Shown here: positions 1 to 9,344 of the stretch, in pieces
How positions within the stretch are numbered: position 1 is the first letter of the stretch
How the letters are laid out: every line of letters starts with the position of its first letter
Source of the DNA: Discostella pseudostelligera
Taxonomy: Eukaryota; Bacillariophyta; Thalassiosirophyceae; Thalassiosirales; Thalassiosiraceae
Assembly (NCBI GenBank): GCA_036940085.1
Contig: JALLBK010000774.1
Span: 1-32,479 of the forward strand
DNA length: 32,479 bases
Direction of reading: 5' to 3'
Translations under genes and position numbers: made by a program
The notes under the pieces: model-generated
Told to the model about the DNA's origin: nothing
Database searches by the model: none
Seen by the model: the letters and a program-made list of their open reading frames with translations, nothing else

Positions 1-24
1 AACAACAACAACAACAACAACAAC
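1..24. repeat. AAC trinucleotide microsatellite at window edge
   Basis: Eight perfect AAC units open the window. They are in frame with the kelch gene and would encode Asn if the coding region begins further upstream; otherwise they are 5' untranslated. Confidence 0.9.
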
Positions 25-27
25 ATT

Positions 28-1912
28 ATGGACACGATAACAATACGTCGTCTGCGTCCCAAAAGGGGTGCATCCAATTGTCCCCTGACAATCTACCCCC
101 CTCGATACATTGAGCTTCCATCGGTACTAGAAATAGGATCATCCATGGTGGAAATTTGTCGATTTCATAATTTTGATGTCGAGCGAGGATGTCTCCGCCG
201 CTCGCGTTCGCGTGCTGTTGGCTCGTCGTCATCATCGATGTTGGTATCGTCGTCGTCGTCGTGTTGTAACATGGATCATGAGCACTGCTACACATGTGGA
301 CAGAAGGGGCATCGTGCATTTGAGTGCAGTACCAACTATTCTGATTCAACTTCATCATTATCATCTGTTGTCTTTCGATTCAAAGATAATGCTTCTGATC
401 CGGAAGTAGTTTACCCAGTTTTGGTCGATTCCGCCACGTCAATGTCAACAGCGTCGATCTTGGCTGATGGAAACGACAATGATGCTTCCTCCCTATCATC
501 ATCACCATCACCACCATCGTTGCCATTGCCAGCACTACTTGTCCTTGGTGGTAGACTCCGCGGGCGGACACTTGCTGCATGCGAAATGCTACCACTACCA
601 ATATCTTCCTTGTCAACAGCAATACTACCATCACCAGCAACTAAAGCAGCAACAACTAATGTACCCTCCTCATCTTCTCCATCACTGAAACAATGGTCAA
701 AGCTTCCCAATTTGCGTGAACATCGTGGTTCTGCCGCGGCATGCTCACCAATGGGTTCTGGTTTAGCCTTTGTTTTAGGTGGCGGGACAGCCGATGGTAA
801 TTCGGATGCAGTGGAGATGCTAGACTTTGGGTTCTTGGGTGGTGGACGACAGAGGAGTAGGCGAAGACAACCGCGACGGGTGCAAGATGACGGAGGAAAT
901 TGTTGTGATGAAACCAACGACGCTGATTTAGATACTGATGTAGGTGGAAATAATGATCAATGGCGCTGGCAAGAACTGGAAGGCAGGCTCTCGGAGCCAC
1001 GTCATGCATTTGGGGCGGTAGCGTGCATCTCAAAAATTGCTTGCAGAACTACCGAAGCAAATACGACTACGACAGTGACGCATCAAACAACTATATCGGC
1101 GAGTCTCTATGCCGTCGGCGGGTGGAGCCATGGAACAGTTTCTTGTGGTAGTGTCGAGCTGCTGAGATTTGAATATCATTTGCCACCTTCTACTGATGTT
1201 GGCGGTGGAATAATTTCTACGTCCGCAACTCCACTTCCCGAATCCAAGTGGGAGGAATGTGCACCACTTCTTCTACCCCGTCGTCTACATTCCGTCGTCG
1301 CTAGTTCGGATGGTTGCTACATATACGTCATGGGGGGATATGTCGATGATCGTCGAACAACGTCATCGATTGAATGTTATGATGTCCATGCGGATAAGTG
1401 GATTGAAATGGAGGAAAGTTTACCTTATACTGAGCGCGGGTGTCCACTTGTACAGGCTGTATCGGATGGAGAGGACGGATTCTTAATCTTCCCTTTTGGC
1501 TGTGGCTGTGGTGGTGGCGGCAGCAACAGCAAGAAGGATGGCCGGGCGCTGGTGTTGAAATACATGCCNTGGCTGTGGCTGTGGTGGTGGCGGCAGCAAC
1601 AGCAAGAAGGATGGCCGGGCGCTGGTGTTGAAATACATGCCAAAGCAAGTAGCGTCGACATTTTCTCCGATACCCATCTCTACTACGAGCGACGAAAACG
1701 GACATGGACACTTGAGATTGCCGGTTGCCGGCTGGCACTCCTTCTCGGCGACTGCATCAACTACTCTACGCAAGGCCTACCTCGTTGGCGGCACGATCGA
1801 TGGGAAATGGACGAAACGTGGTTACGAATTGGATTTGCAAACGTATGAGTGGACAGAACTGCCACCAATGGCGTTCGCGCGCCGAAGATTGGCAACGCTA
1901 GTGTTAGAATGA
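28..1912 (+). CDS. Kelch-repeat protein with CCHC zinc knuckle (frame broken by assembly duplication)
   Basis: Seen: a retroviral-type zinc knuckle at about residues 87-100 (C87-x2-C90-x4-H95-x4-C100, CYTCGQKGHRAFEC), then at least five kelch-like blades with the GG...W pattern (for example LLVLGGRLRG, FVLGGGTADG, YAVGGWSHGT, YVMGGYVDD, YLVGGTIDG), so a beta-propeller of about 500 residues. The frame breaks at a single N (1569) flanked by two identical 72-bp copies (1497-1568 and 1570-1641). Removing one copy plus the N (73 bp) restores one frame from 28 to the TGA at 1910-1912, giving 603 residues. The frame is open to the left edge of the window through AAC repeats, so the true start may lie further upstream. 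Known: kelch propellers are protein-interaction scaffolds and CCHC knuckles usually bind RNA or single-stranded DNA. The combined function is unknown; an RNA-linked adaptor is inference. Convergent with the next gene, 62 bp between stops. Confidence 0.85.
1497..1641 (+). repeat. Exact 72-bp direct duplication around a single N
   Basis: Bases 1497-1568 and 1570-1641 are identical, separated only by N at 1569. The 73-bp period shifts the kelch reading frame, and collapsing it restores a continuous protein. This is the expected look of two contig ends that overlap but were joined with a placeholder base, so it is most likely an assembly artefact. Confidence 0.9.
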
Positions 1913-1974
1913 AGTAGATTGTAAGAATCCAAAGTGTATTTTAACTATTGTACATTTCTTGAATACCAACTACT

Positions 1975-4158
1975 TCAATCACCCCAAGCAATCGCCACAG
2001 CCTCCGCAGTCCATTTGATTGTGCGTGGCCGGACCCACGAAAAGTCATTAGACCAAACCATTGTGCATGCATTCTGCCTAGCAAATGCGCCACCAATATC
2101 GCCGCCACCTCCTCCCGTGACACGTCGGACGCGTAGGCATGCATCGGCACCTCGTCGCGTTCGGGCATCCTCGCATAATCCCTTAAGTACAGAAAAGTCA
2201 ATGTCCAAGTCGGCAGGAGTTATGTCAAACTTCCATCGCAGCATAACTGTTTCAGATGGCTCGACAATTACAGAGCCAAGCTCCAAAATTGCATGTCCAA
2301 CCATACCAGCGCCAACGACAAGAGATGCTGACTTGGTCCACAACTTGCGCTCGCGACCTGAAGAAGAATCGCCCAGAGTGTTTCCAGGAGCAGAATCGTC
2401 TGCATCGCCAAGGTCAAAATTGGACAGTGAACAACCCTCGTTGTCAAAGGCCACTACACTTGACGAATTAAACGCAGTACCCTCTCCGCCGCCCCCCCCA
2501 GAAGACATGGCTTTCTCTTCAAGCTCTCGCACACGTTCCTCAAGCTCCATACATCGCTCGGCAGTCAACCTCTTACTCTCGGCACTTGCCAGTGCCCACT
2601 CTTGCAATGCTGCCACCTTGGCCTCCAAGCCTGCCACATAGTCACTGTCGGACTGATCCCACCCCGTAGAAGCACCAGAACCTCGTGCCGATGTTGACGA
2701 TACTCCCATCCCACCACCACCTACCGTCATACCCAACTCGGCATACGATGCACGTCGATTCGCCTCAGCCGCTGCCCTCGTCGCCAAATCCACCTCGAGA
2801 CGCATCTCCTCGACCGTAGCCAATGCCATGCGGCACTCACGTTCCAATTTTTCTGATTCGGATTTTGAACCGCGTAATTCGAGACGTAGGATGGCACATG
2901 TGTCCGTTAGGGACTTGCGTTCCTTTTGGATTGTCACATGGGATTTCTCCAGTGAGTCGTATTGATTTTGTAGCGTCGAATTGATGAATTCGAGATGTGC
3001 AATTTGAGAATTGGCCTCGTCGATTTCGGCCAGTAAGAGAAGGTGGGCATTGCCACCCGCGGTGGTGGTGGTTGTGTGCATCAGCAGACCATCACTTAAA
3101 GAGGAGCCAATACCCCCATCCTCGATAGTCGGGGAGGATGACGACGACGCCTCGGCAGCATCTTCCCCCCCACTCTGCCCACTCTTACTACCTTCATTAC
3201 CAATGGACAACAATGCCCTATCAAAATTTGCCTCAAAATCCGCCAACAAATCCATATGCGTGGGTCTATTCGCCAATGCCTCGACACGTCTGCCCAACTT
3301 TTCATTCTCCACCTTGATCGATTCATAGAGTCGTTTGGTGCGTTCCAATTCATGTTTCGCATCGCGTTGTGCTTTTGCAGAGCGACCTAGTAACGACTTG
3401 AGTTTGTCATTCTTCTCGCGAAGGGTTGTATTTTCGAGTTGTAGTTGTTGGAGGAGTGGTGGTGATGGTGAAGTGATTTTTGTCGTCGGAATACTAGTAC
3501 TAGTGGCAGTGGATGCCTTTTGAGTGGCAGTAGTTTCGTTGTCACTTCCGAGGGATAAATAATCTTCATTGGCGTTGCTCCGGCAAATATTGTTACCGGA
3601 GTTGCTGCTCCCCTGATGCTGATGATTGTCAGTGATATTCAGATTGTTATAATGGCTGCTGCTGGTGGCAGCATGAGTTGTGACATGAGAACGAATTGGT
3701 GATTTTGCAGCTTGTTGCGGCGGCAAATTATTGGCTGATGGTGAGGATCGTCCAGACGGCTCCACAGCTTTAGGCTCCATCATGATGCAACTGTTCGACG
3801 ATGGCAGCATCGACGATGAATTATTATTGGCAGCAGTAGTAGTAGAAGTAGCAGCAGCAGCAGCGGCGCCGGGAGGGGGAACGGCATCGCTCATCCCAAG
3901 CAACGATGCGACGGGATCCTCATTGTCTTCATTGACATCATTGACATCATTGACATGATCGAGGAGGATGTCATCGTCATTATCGTCGGCAGCAGCGACT
4001 GTGGAACCTTGTACTACTACGCCCGGCTTCATCATCGTCGTCATCGTCGTCGTCGAGCGTCGAGCGTCGAGGTGACCGGGCGGTATCTCTACAGTGAGCT
4101 CTTTGGCGGGAACATCACGGTCACTGTTTTGGCGGGAACACTCCAAGGAAAGGTCCAA
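1975..4158 (-). CDS. Coiled-coil protein with C-terminal GOLD domain
   Basis: Single exon, 727 residues, TGA stop. Residues 1-230 are low complexity (Ala, Ser, Asn, acidic DVNDVNEDNED). Residues from about 240 to 585 are largely coiled coil, interrupted by Ser/Gly linkers (LENTTLREKNDKLKSLL, LEERVRELEEKA). The last 97 residues resemble a GOLD beta-sandwich: VEPSETVMLRWKFDITPADL, then DIDFSVL, then a closing strand WSNDFSWVRPRTIKWTAEAV, matching the family pattern of hydrophobic WxF strand, D-I-x-F and (F/W)xNxxSxxxxKxxxY. Known: GOLD domains occur in p24 cargo proteins, SEC14-like proteins, ACBD3 and FYCO1 and mediate Golgi or membrane-trafficking contacts. Inference: a trafficking tether; no RUN, FYVE, CRAL-TRIO or transmembrane segment is visible. 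An alternative start is Met39 (base 4044), because two E2F-like sites lie between 4102 and 4138. Divergent from the FkbM gene by 370 bp. Confidence 0.8.
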   Translation of the reverse strand: MDLSLECSRQNSDRDVPAKELTVEIPPGHLDARRSTTTMTTMMKPGVVVQGSTVAAADDNDDDILLDHVNDVNDVNEDNEDPVASLLGMSDAVPPPGAAAAAATSTTTAANNNSSSMLPSSNSCIMMEPKAVEPSGRSSPSANNLPPQQAAKSPIRSHVTTHAATSSSHYNNLNITDNHQHQGSSNSGNNICRSNANEDYLSLGSDNETTATQKASTATSTSIPTTKITSPSPPLLQQLQLENTTLREKNDKLKSLLGRSAKAQRDAKHELERTKRLYESIKVENEKLGRRVEALANRPTHMDLLADFEANFDRALLSIGNEGSKSGQSGGEDAAEASSSSSPTIEDGGIGSSLSDGLLMHTTTTTAGGNAHLLLLAEIDEANSQIAHLEFINSTLQNQYDSLEKSHVTIQKERKSLTDTCAILRLELRGSKSESEKLERECRMALATVEEMRLEVDLATRAAAEANRRASYAELGMTVGGGGMGVSSTSARGSGASTGWDQSDSDYVAGLEAKVAALQEWALASAESKRLTAERCMELEERVRELEEKAMSSGGGGGEGTAFNSSSVVAFDNEGCSLSNFDLGDADDSAPGNTLGDSSSGRERKLWTKSASLVVGAGMVGHAILELGSVIVEPSETVMLRWKFDITPADLDIDFSVLKGLCEDARTRRGADACLRVRRVTGGGGGDIGGAFARQNACTMVWSNDFSWVRPRTIKWTAEAVAIAWGD
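4102..4138 (+). promoter_or_regulatory. Two E2F-like sites (TTTGGCGGGAA)
   Basis: TTTGGCGGGAA at 4102-4112 and TTTTGGCGGGAA at 4127-4138, same orientation, core starts 26 bp apart. They match the conserved E2F/DP consensus TTTSSCGC/GGGAA. They fall inside the first 20 codons of the longest ORF of the coiled-coil/GOLD gene, so either the start is further in (Met39) or the sites are transcribed. Binding is inferred. Confidence 0.45.
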
Positions 4159-4528
4159 AATCCAAATCCAAGTTGAACATTTTTTGATGACTATTACTAA
4201 TTCCTACGCCAAGGCTGTACAAAAAAATCACTGGATGGGGGACATCCGACGTAGGTGGATCAGGTATCAGCCATCAGCCCCTTCACGGGGTCACGAGAGT
4301 CATCCACCCAAAATAATCTGCAAACGAAGTAGGAGTACTACGAAATACGAAGTCATCATAAACTCTTGCCCGAAACCCCGACGCCAATCTCCACCAGGAA
4401 TCCGCCAAATCCATCCGTCACCATGTCGCACGCCCTTTTCTAATTTCAATTGCAATTGTAGCGCAATCATTTCATTGGCCGCACGCCTATATCTTTCCAT
4501 CGCGTAGCTATTCTACCATCGCCTAGAA
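4159..4528. other. Divergent intergenic region (coiled-coil/GOLD and FkbM)
   Basis: 370 bp between two divergent starts. I see no convincing ORF, tRNA or repeat. It must hold both promoters unless the left gene starts at Met39. No clear TATA box at a useful distance. Confidence 0.5.
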
Positions 4529-5527
4529 ATGAACGGTCTAGATCCAGAAGAGGACAAGTACTCTAAATCCGCGGCGAGCTCTCGCAATAATGTTGTTTTA
4601 GCGGTTGCCATGGTTGTATCATTTGCCCTCGGCAAATTCGCCATGACCCCTCCCCCTCTAGCTCCATCGTCCTCTGCGGCTGCGTCCCTCCGTGCTCATG
4701 CTGACGACCATCAGCAAGTATTCCTCCAATTCCCACCATCGACCAAAGAAATCGTCATCAATATTGGATCCAACCTCGATCCCATCCTGCCTGCCTACTC
4801 CATGGGGCCGTGCGCACATTCCATTGCCGTCGAGCCCATAATTGGGTGTGAAATCGTTGAGCATCGCCAGCTGAGTGTCATAAATGCCGCCGTTTCGGAT
4901 AAGGCTGGTGTTGCCACCATGTTCAAGTACAACACTGGGGGTCAATCATCGAGCTTTGCCAAGGCAGCTACGAATGCGAAATGGAATACGAACAAGGAGC
5001 GGAATGATGGAAAACATGTCATCGTTCCAGTTATCACACTTTCTTCCTTTTTGAATGCCATCCCAAGCACGGTGAAAATATCATTCTTGAAAACTGATAT
5101 GCAGGGATTCGATTATGCTGCAATAAAGGAAGCCGGAACACTTCTAGTGGAGAAAGGAGTTTATCATATCTCGAGTGAGGTCTGGTATGATGATGTGTAT
5201 TCATACGACGTCGCCAACGATTTCTGCAGGGACTGGCTGCCTTTGATGACTGAGCTGGGCTATATATTGTCACATTTTGACGGGACGGGTAATCGTGGTG
5301 GGATTGGTAATAAACCAGCGAACATGGAAAAGATCGAAGCTAAGTGTCATGATCAGCTCAATCAATTTCCGGAGCGACCGACTGCTGAAGAAAGACATGG
5401 GTTTTCTGAAGGAAATGCATGGTGGGTCCATCGGAATGCAATTGAAGTGCCTTTTCCTGATACTCCCCTTAATTATCAGTTTGATAACAATCATTTCACG
5501 GAGGAGGATTATGCCACCTGTGTGTGA
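4529..5527 (+). CDS. FkbM-family methyltransferase, membrane-anchored
   Basis: 332 residues, single exon, TGA stop. Residues about 20-38 (VVLAVAMVVSFALGKF) form a single N-terminal helix preceded by a short acidic/polar tail, so a type II anchor or uncleaved signal is likely, with the catalytic domain in the endomembrane lumen. The S-adenosylmethionine-binding core is visible: motif I IVINIGSNLDP, acidic residue after strand 2 in IAVEP, and the family signature SFLKTDMQGFDYAAIKEAG. Known: FkbM-type enzymes O-methylate sugars and small molecules, and anchored eukaryotic members are common in algae. The substrate cannot be read from sequence. An AATAAA at 5638-5643, 111 bp after the stop, may be the polyadenylation signal. 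Start chosen because the helix follows it directly. Confidence 0.85.
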   Translation: MNGLDPEEDKYSKSAASSRNNVVLAVAMVVSFALGKFAMTPPPLAPSSSAAASLRAHADDHQQVFLQFPPSTKEIVINIGSNLDPILPAYSMGPCAHSIAVEPIIGCEIVEHRQLSVINAAVSDKAGVATMFKYNTGGQSSSFAKAATNAKWNTNKERNDGKHVIVPVITLSSFLNAIPSTVKISFLKTDMQGFDYAAIKEAGTLLVEKGVYHISSEVWYDDVYSYDVANDFCRDWLPLMTELGYILSHFDGTGNRGGIGNKPANMEKIEAKCHDQLNQFPERPTAEERHGFSEGNAWWVHRNAIEVPFPDTPLNYQFDNNHFTEEDYATCV

Positions 5528-6107
5528 TGACATGATGCATCCTCGTCCCGCCACCCGCCACGTGACCACTGACCACATGGGTACCTCCCCCGCTTCATGT
5601 TCTTGTTTGGACGGTGCATGAATTGAGAGTGTCTTAAAATAAATTTGGATTAAATACTAAAAGATACAGGATAATAGATATGAGAGAGGAGAGAGAGTGA
5701 GGAATCATCAATTCTCGCGTCTCTCGCATGGTAGCCCATAGCCCATGCAACCATCATAATCTACCACGTTCCCGCCTTTTCGACATGGCACGGCCTGCCT
5801 TGCTTCCTGCCTGCCTTATTGAAACTGCTTCGTCCTATGTAGGAATTTGGTACGACATTTTCCCGCCATATTTTTAAAAATGGCGCGCCCAGACTTTGAG
5901 AAGGTGGGTCATTGTCGGGGTCATTTATGCCTGTGGGCGGTCATCGGTGGTCATCGTACTTTATTTTTTATTTTTTGGCGGGCTGCCCGCCACCTCCATC
6001 CAACACAATAACAATGCAAAGCTCATGCATGCCGGCCATCGCCAAAGATGAAAGATGTAAGATCTTAATACGATGTTGGCGGCCGACACCGACGCTATTA
6101 TCTACTA
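5528..6107. other. Intergenic region with inverted repeat and GC-box-like motifs
   Basis: 580 bp between two plus-strand genes. It contains AATAAA at 5638-5643, a purine-rich GAGAGA tract near 5682-5698, an E2F-like TTTTCCCGCC at 5858-5867, and an AT-centred inverted repeat at 5865-5884 (GCCAT...ATGGC) followed by GGCGCGCC at 5882-5889. CAA-rich sequence near 6000-6020 and CCACCACC runs near 6120 look like 5' leader. No gene seen. Confidence 0.5.
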
Positions 6108-7448
6108 TTGCGACGCGTCGCCACCACCACCAACCACCCCCTCCCCGACGAGGCATCAGCGCAGCAGGGCGAAGAGAGGGTCAAGAGAGAAGCAACGATG
6201 ATAATGTCTCTGGCGACAGGCAATCGTAGTGGCAGTGGTAGCGTCTTTGGCTATGGCAGCTGCATCCGCACGGCGTCAGCAGCGTCACCGTTGCGATCAT
6301 CTACTACTTGCTCACGGTGTCACATCATATGCAACACTGATCGACGAAGACGACGACAGGTTGGAAAACACATCCTTGGTAATTTTCATTCAACAATACT
6401 AATTCTATTGTCCTTGGCCGCGACGACGACGACGACGACGACGACGACAGCAATACCAGTAACATCATCCACCAGTAAATTGAAATATAATGTCGCCATG
6501 ATGAATAGTCACGTCAACAACAACGACAATAATAATAGCATAGGACGACGACTAAGAAGAAGGAGTAGGAATTGGAAGAGACGACGGATGATTCAGCCGC
6601 GACGTCCCATAATGGAAAGCAGTAGCGAACCTACGATGGAGATTGGCGAGGACGACAATGGCGCAACCATGGCAGCAGCATTCACTTCCACGGAAGAGGG
6701 GTTGAGTGGAGGAGGGAATAGTGGGTATGGCACCTACAAGAGTGGTAGCAATTATTATGCCAGTAGTAATGGTGGTGTCGGTGACGGCGGAGGTGGCTCC
6801 TCCTCCTCTTCGTCGTCGTACGGGGAAAGTTCCTCCTTTGGGAACAGCGCAATTGGTGGGTCATCCTCGCACGGTGGTGGTGGCGAAATCAGCTCTTCTT
6901 CCATCGGAGGTGGATCTTATTACTCTTCGTCTTCGGCGGGAGGTGACGCCATCACCTCTTCCTACTACGATAATGATGGATATTCTTCTTCCCGATACAA
7001 ATCCTCCTCCTCTACTACTAAATCCAAATTCGCGACATCACAACACAAGCCGCTACCCACCATTACCATATCCATCATTCCAGCCATCCTTTTCCTCCTA
7101 TTTCTTACCTTGGGTGGAATGCTCTTGACGGCACATCGAATGGAACACAATCCTGAGGGCTATTTCGCCAATTTTTGTCGTGTAGTACTCCACTCCATTA
7201 CCTGCTTTTCTGGACTACTGTACAATCTCTATCATGGACGATGGGGGGATATCGTTCAAAGAGCACTGGGAGACGAGGACGATGAAGAGGATTATACTGA
7301 TGAAGAGATGGAACGGATGAAATTACGACCGGGGATTGAACGTGCGTTGGATGTGGAGCATACCAAGGCATTACGACGAGTGGGGATTGAGATGGAGAAG
7401 ATAACGAGTACAAAGAAGTCGAAGACAAAAAGTAGTCGGGGAAGATGA
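6108..7448 (+). CDS. Ser/Gly/Tyr-rich transmembrane protein, unknown function
   Basis: 446 residues from the first ATG; 416 if translation begins at the ATG-ATA-ATG cluster at 6198, which follows a purine-rich leader and is as plausible. Order: hydrophobic stretch STILILLSLAA near residue 95-105, a Thr run encoded by an ACG microsatellite (about 6421-6447), an Arg-rich patch (RRLRRRSRNWKRRR), a long Ser/Gly/Tyr low-complexity region, a clear transmembrane helix TISIIPAILFLLFLTLGGML followed by RMEHNPEGYFANFCRVVLHS, then an acidic stretch DEDDEEDYTDEEMERMK and a Lys-rich tail. The Tyr-Gly-Ser-rich part resembles diatom cell-surface and wall-associated proteins in composition only. I do not recognise a family. 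The conserved part is probably the transmembrane region and the 90 residues after it. Confidence 0.7.
   Translation: MRRVATTTNHPLPDEASAQQGEERVKREATMIMSLATGNRSGSGSVFGYGSCIRTASAASPLRSSTTCSRCHIICNTDRRRRRQVGKHILGNFHSTILILLSLAATTTTTTTTTAIPVTSSTSKLKYNVAMMNSHVNNNDNNNSIGRRLRRRSRNWKRRRMIQPRRPIMESSSEPTMEIGEDDNGATMAAAFTSTEEGLSGGGNSGYGTYKSGSNYYASSNGGVGDGGGGSSSSSSSYGESSSFGNSAIGGSSSHGGGGEISSSSIGGGSYYSSSSAGGDAITSSYYDNDGYSSSRYKSSSSTTKSKFATSQHKPLPTITISIIPAILFLLFLTLGGMLLTAHRMEHNPEGYFANFCRVVLHSITCFSGLLYNLYHGRWGDIVQRALGDEDDEEDYTDEEMERMKLRPGIERALDVEHTKALRRVGIEMEKITSTKKSKTKSSRGR
6421..6448. repeat. ACG trinucleotide microsatellite (coding poly-Thr)
   Basis: Run of GAC/ACG units encoding consecutive Thr residues in the unknown transmembrane protein. 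A likely length-variable site. Confidence 0.85.
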
Positions 7449-7706
7449 TGTCGTCCGACGAGGAACTAGAGCTATGTGTGGATATATTATGCTAGGATAA
7501 GCAGCAGCGAGGAGACAACGCATGCAAAATGGGGTCAATGAATTAGTTTTGTACAATTGTATCTTGCTCTCTAGATGCTGTAATACATGTCTACTTAATT
7601 TGGGACACTTTCATAACTTTGACAGTTTCCATTGTTGGCCTAAATGCTTCCCGAGTTCTCTTTTTGTTAACGCAATTGATCGCCTCACACACTCCATTAT
7701 ATTGAC

Positions 7707-9344
7707 CTATCCCTCCCTCCCAAAACCATCTAATTTGCGACGACGACTCTTCTTTGTCCTTGGGGAATAACTCATCTCGACATCCTGACTATCCGTACCA
7801 CTGTCTACAGCGGGCACCTCCAGGAGCTCCACTCGACTGGTAATCCCCGTCGAGTCTGTCCTAGTCGAACTTCCCAAGTCGGAGACATTATCATCATCAT
7901 CATTGACCACCGAGGATGATGGCTCCTGCGTAGTAGTTGGGAAGGTCACATCCTGATCTCCACCCACAATTTCTTCAACACCCTCCTCCAAACCTTCTTT
8001 GGCACGACGTTGTCGTTTCTTATACCGAAACACCGTCGCGGCAATAAATCCCGTCCCCAAAATGGCCACGAAGCAAACAAACAGTACACCATATCTACTA
8101 AGATAACTCTCCTCATTGGAATTGCTACTACTAGGCTCCTCCATCCCCCGCGCCGTCGTTAATGAAATAACCTGTCCACTTTCAGAGACTGGTGCGGTGT
8201 CCCCGGCTTTTAAGAATTCCAATGCCAATGCTGGACTGTTCGGTGGGATAAATGATCCATCTTCCATACCAAGTTTGATTTGTTCAATGACATACTGAAT
8301 AACGCCATATTCATTAGGACCGGAGTATGCCACAGAGACCTGCCCGAGGATGGAGGTGCATGTTGGATCTGGGACAGTGCATCCTTTCATAATTTGGTCG
8401 ATTTTCAAGGAGCAAAAGACGGAGCAATGAAGCAAACCAAACAGTTGGAAAACGTTAGGCACACAATAACATCCAAAGATTCAATGGAGAGAGAGAAAGA
8501 GAGATAGTCGAATGAAAGAGAGAAGAAGGGGAAGAAACTCACCATCCGGATTGACATAATCCAAAGGTTCATGAGTCAATCCCAACAATTTTGTAACCTC
8601 CTCCTCTACCGTTGCCGAGGTAGATTCATCATCAATGACCAAACCTGCGCACTCCTCCTCCTTACCAGCATTATCATCTGTGCTAGTACTAGTCGTCGTC
8701 CAAGTCATTCTATCATCGTTCAAGACATTCCTCCAAAGTTCCGAGGCCATATATTTTTCAAGACGAGTTAATTTCGCATTCCCCCCACCAATATTACTAC
8801 TGCTTTCATCCGTACCTCCCTCCTCCTCTGTCACTTCTATTTGTTGTGATTGGCCATCGGAATTGTTGCTGTCGTCAAACATTCCACCAAAGAAATTCTG
8901 AGCAGTATCAATCCAATCACCAATAGTACCGCTGACACTTTCTCCACCACTTCCGTTGGCATTTTCACTATCACTAACATCTTCCCATGATACACCCTCG
9001 GCATGATGAATTTCATAATAGTAAATCATGCCAATTTCATGCACCTCCACTTGTGTTGTATAGTACATGGTTTCATTGGTGATGGAGTTGTAGTGGGAGG
9101 TGTTTTGAGGGGGTGGAGGGGCGCAGCTTTGACTTGTTTGGGTAGTTGTGGTGGTGGTACTGTTATTATTGGTATTGGTGGTTTGAGTTTGCATCCTTCG
9201 AATGAAGGAGTGATGAGGTCGATTGAGAGGAGCAGCCGCAGCCGCGCGTAGAGATGGGTCAGTCGACGACGACGACGACGGCGCCGCTGCTAATACCGAT
9301 TTTGGAATTGCCATGAGTTGAGCAGATTCAGATGATGCCATCAA
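7707..9344 (-). CDS. Single-pass membrane protein, diatom-type, two exons
   Basis: Two exons: 9344-8543 and 8383-7707, with a 159-bp intron (GTGAGT donor at 8542, AAAG acceptor ending at 8384). The junction is phase 1: ...VNPD-G then CTVPDPTCTSILGQ..., giving 492 residues. The N-terminal half is Ser/Thr/Asn-rich with a FIRR patch. A folded segment (CTVPDPTCTSILGQVSVAYS, GVIQYVIEQIKLGMEDG) precedes one transmembrane helix YGVLFVCFVAILGTGFIAAT and a strongly basic stop-transfer RYKKRQRRAK, with an acidic Ser-rich tail ending in RTKKSRRRK. By the positive-inside rule the N-terminal part faces outside or the lumen. The membrane-proximal module looks like one I associate loosely with many diatom membrane proteins, but I cannot name a family. 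No classical signal peptide is seen, so a further 5' exon is possible. Confidence 0.75.

Noticed and set aside
411..917. Long minus-strand ORF antisense to the kelch gene
   Set aside because: Mirror of a triplet-rich coding frame; no motif, while the plus strand has a clear kelch/zinc-knuckle protein.
1497..1641. Genuine tandem duplication in the kelch gene
   Set aside because: Perfect identity, an N exactly between copies and frame restoration on collapse favour an unmerged contig overlap.
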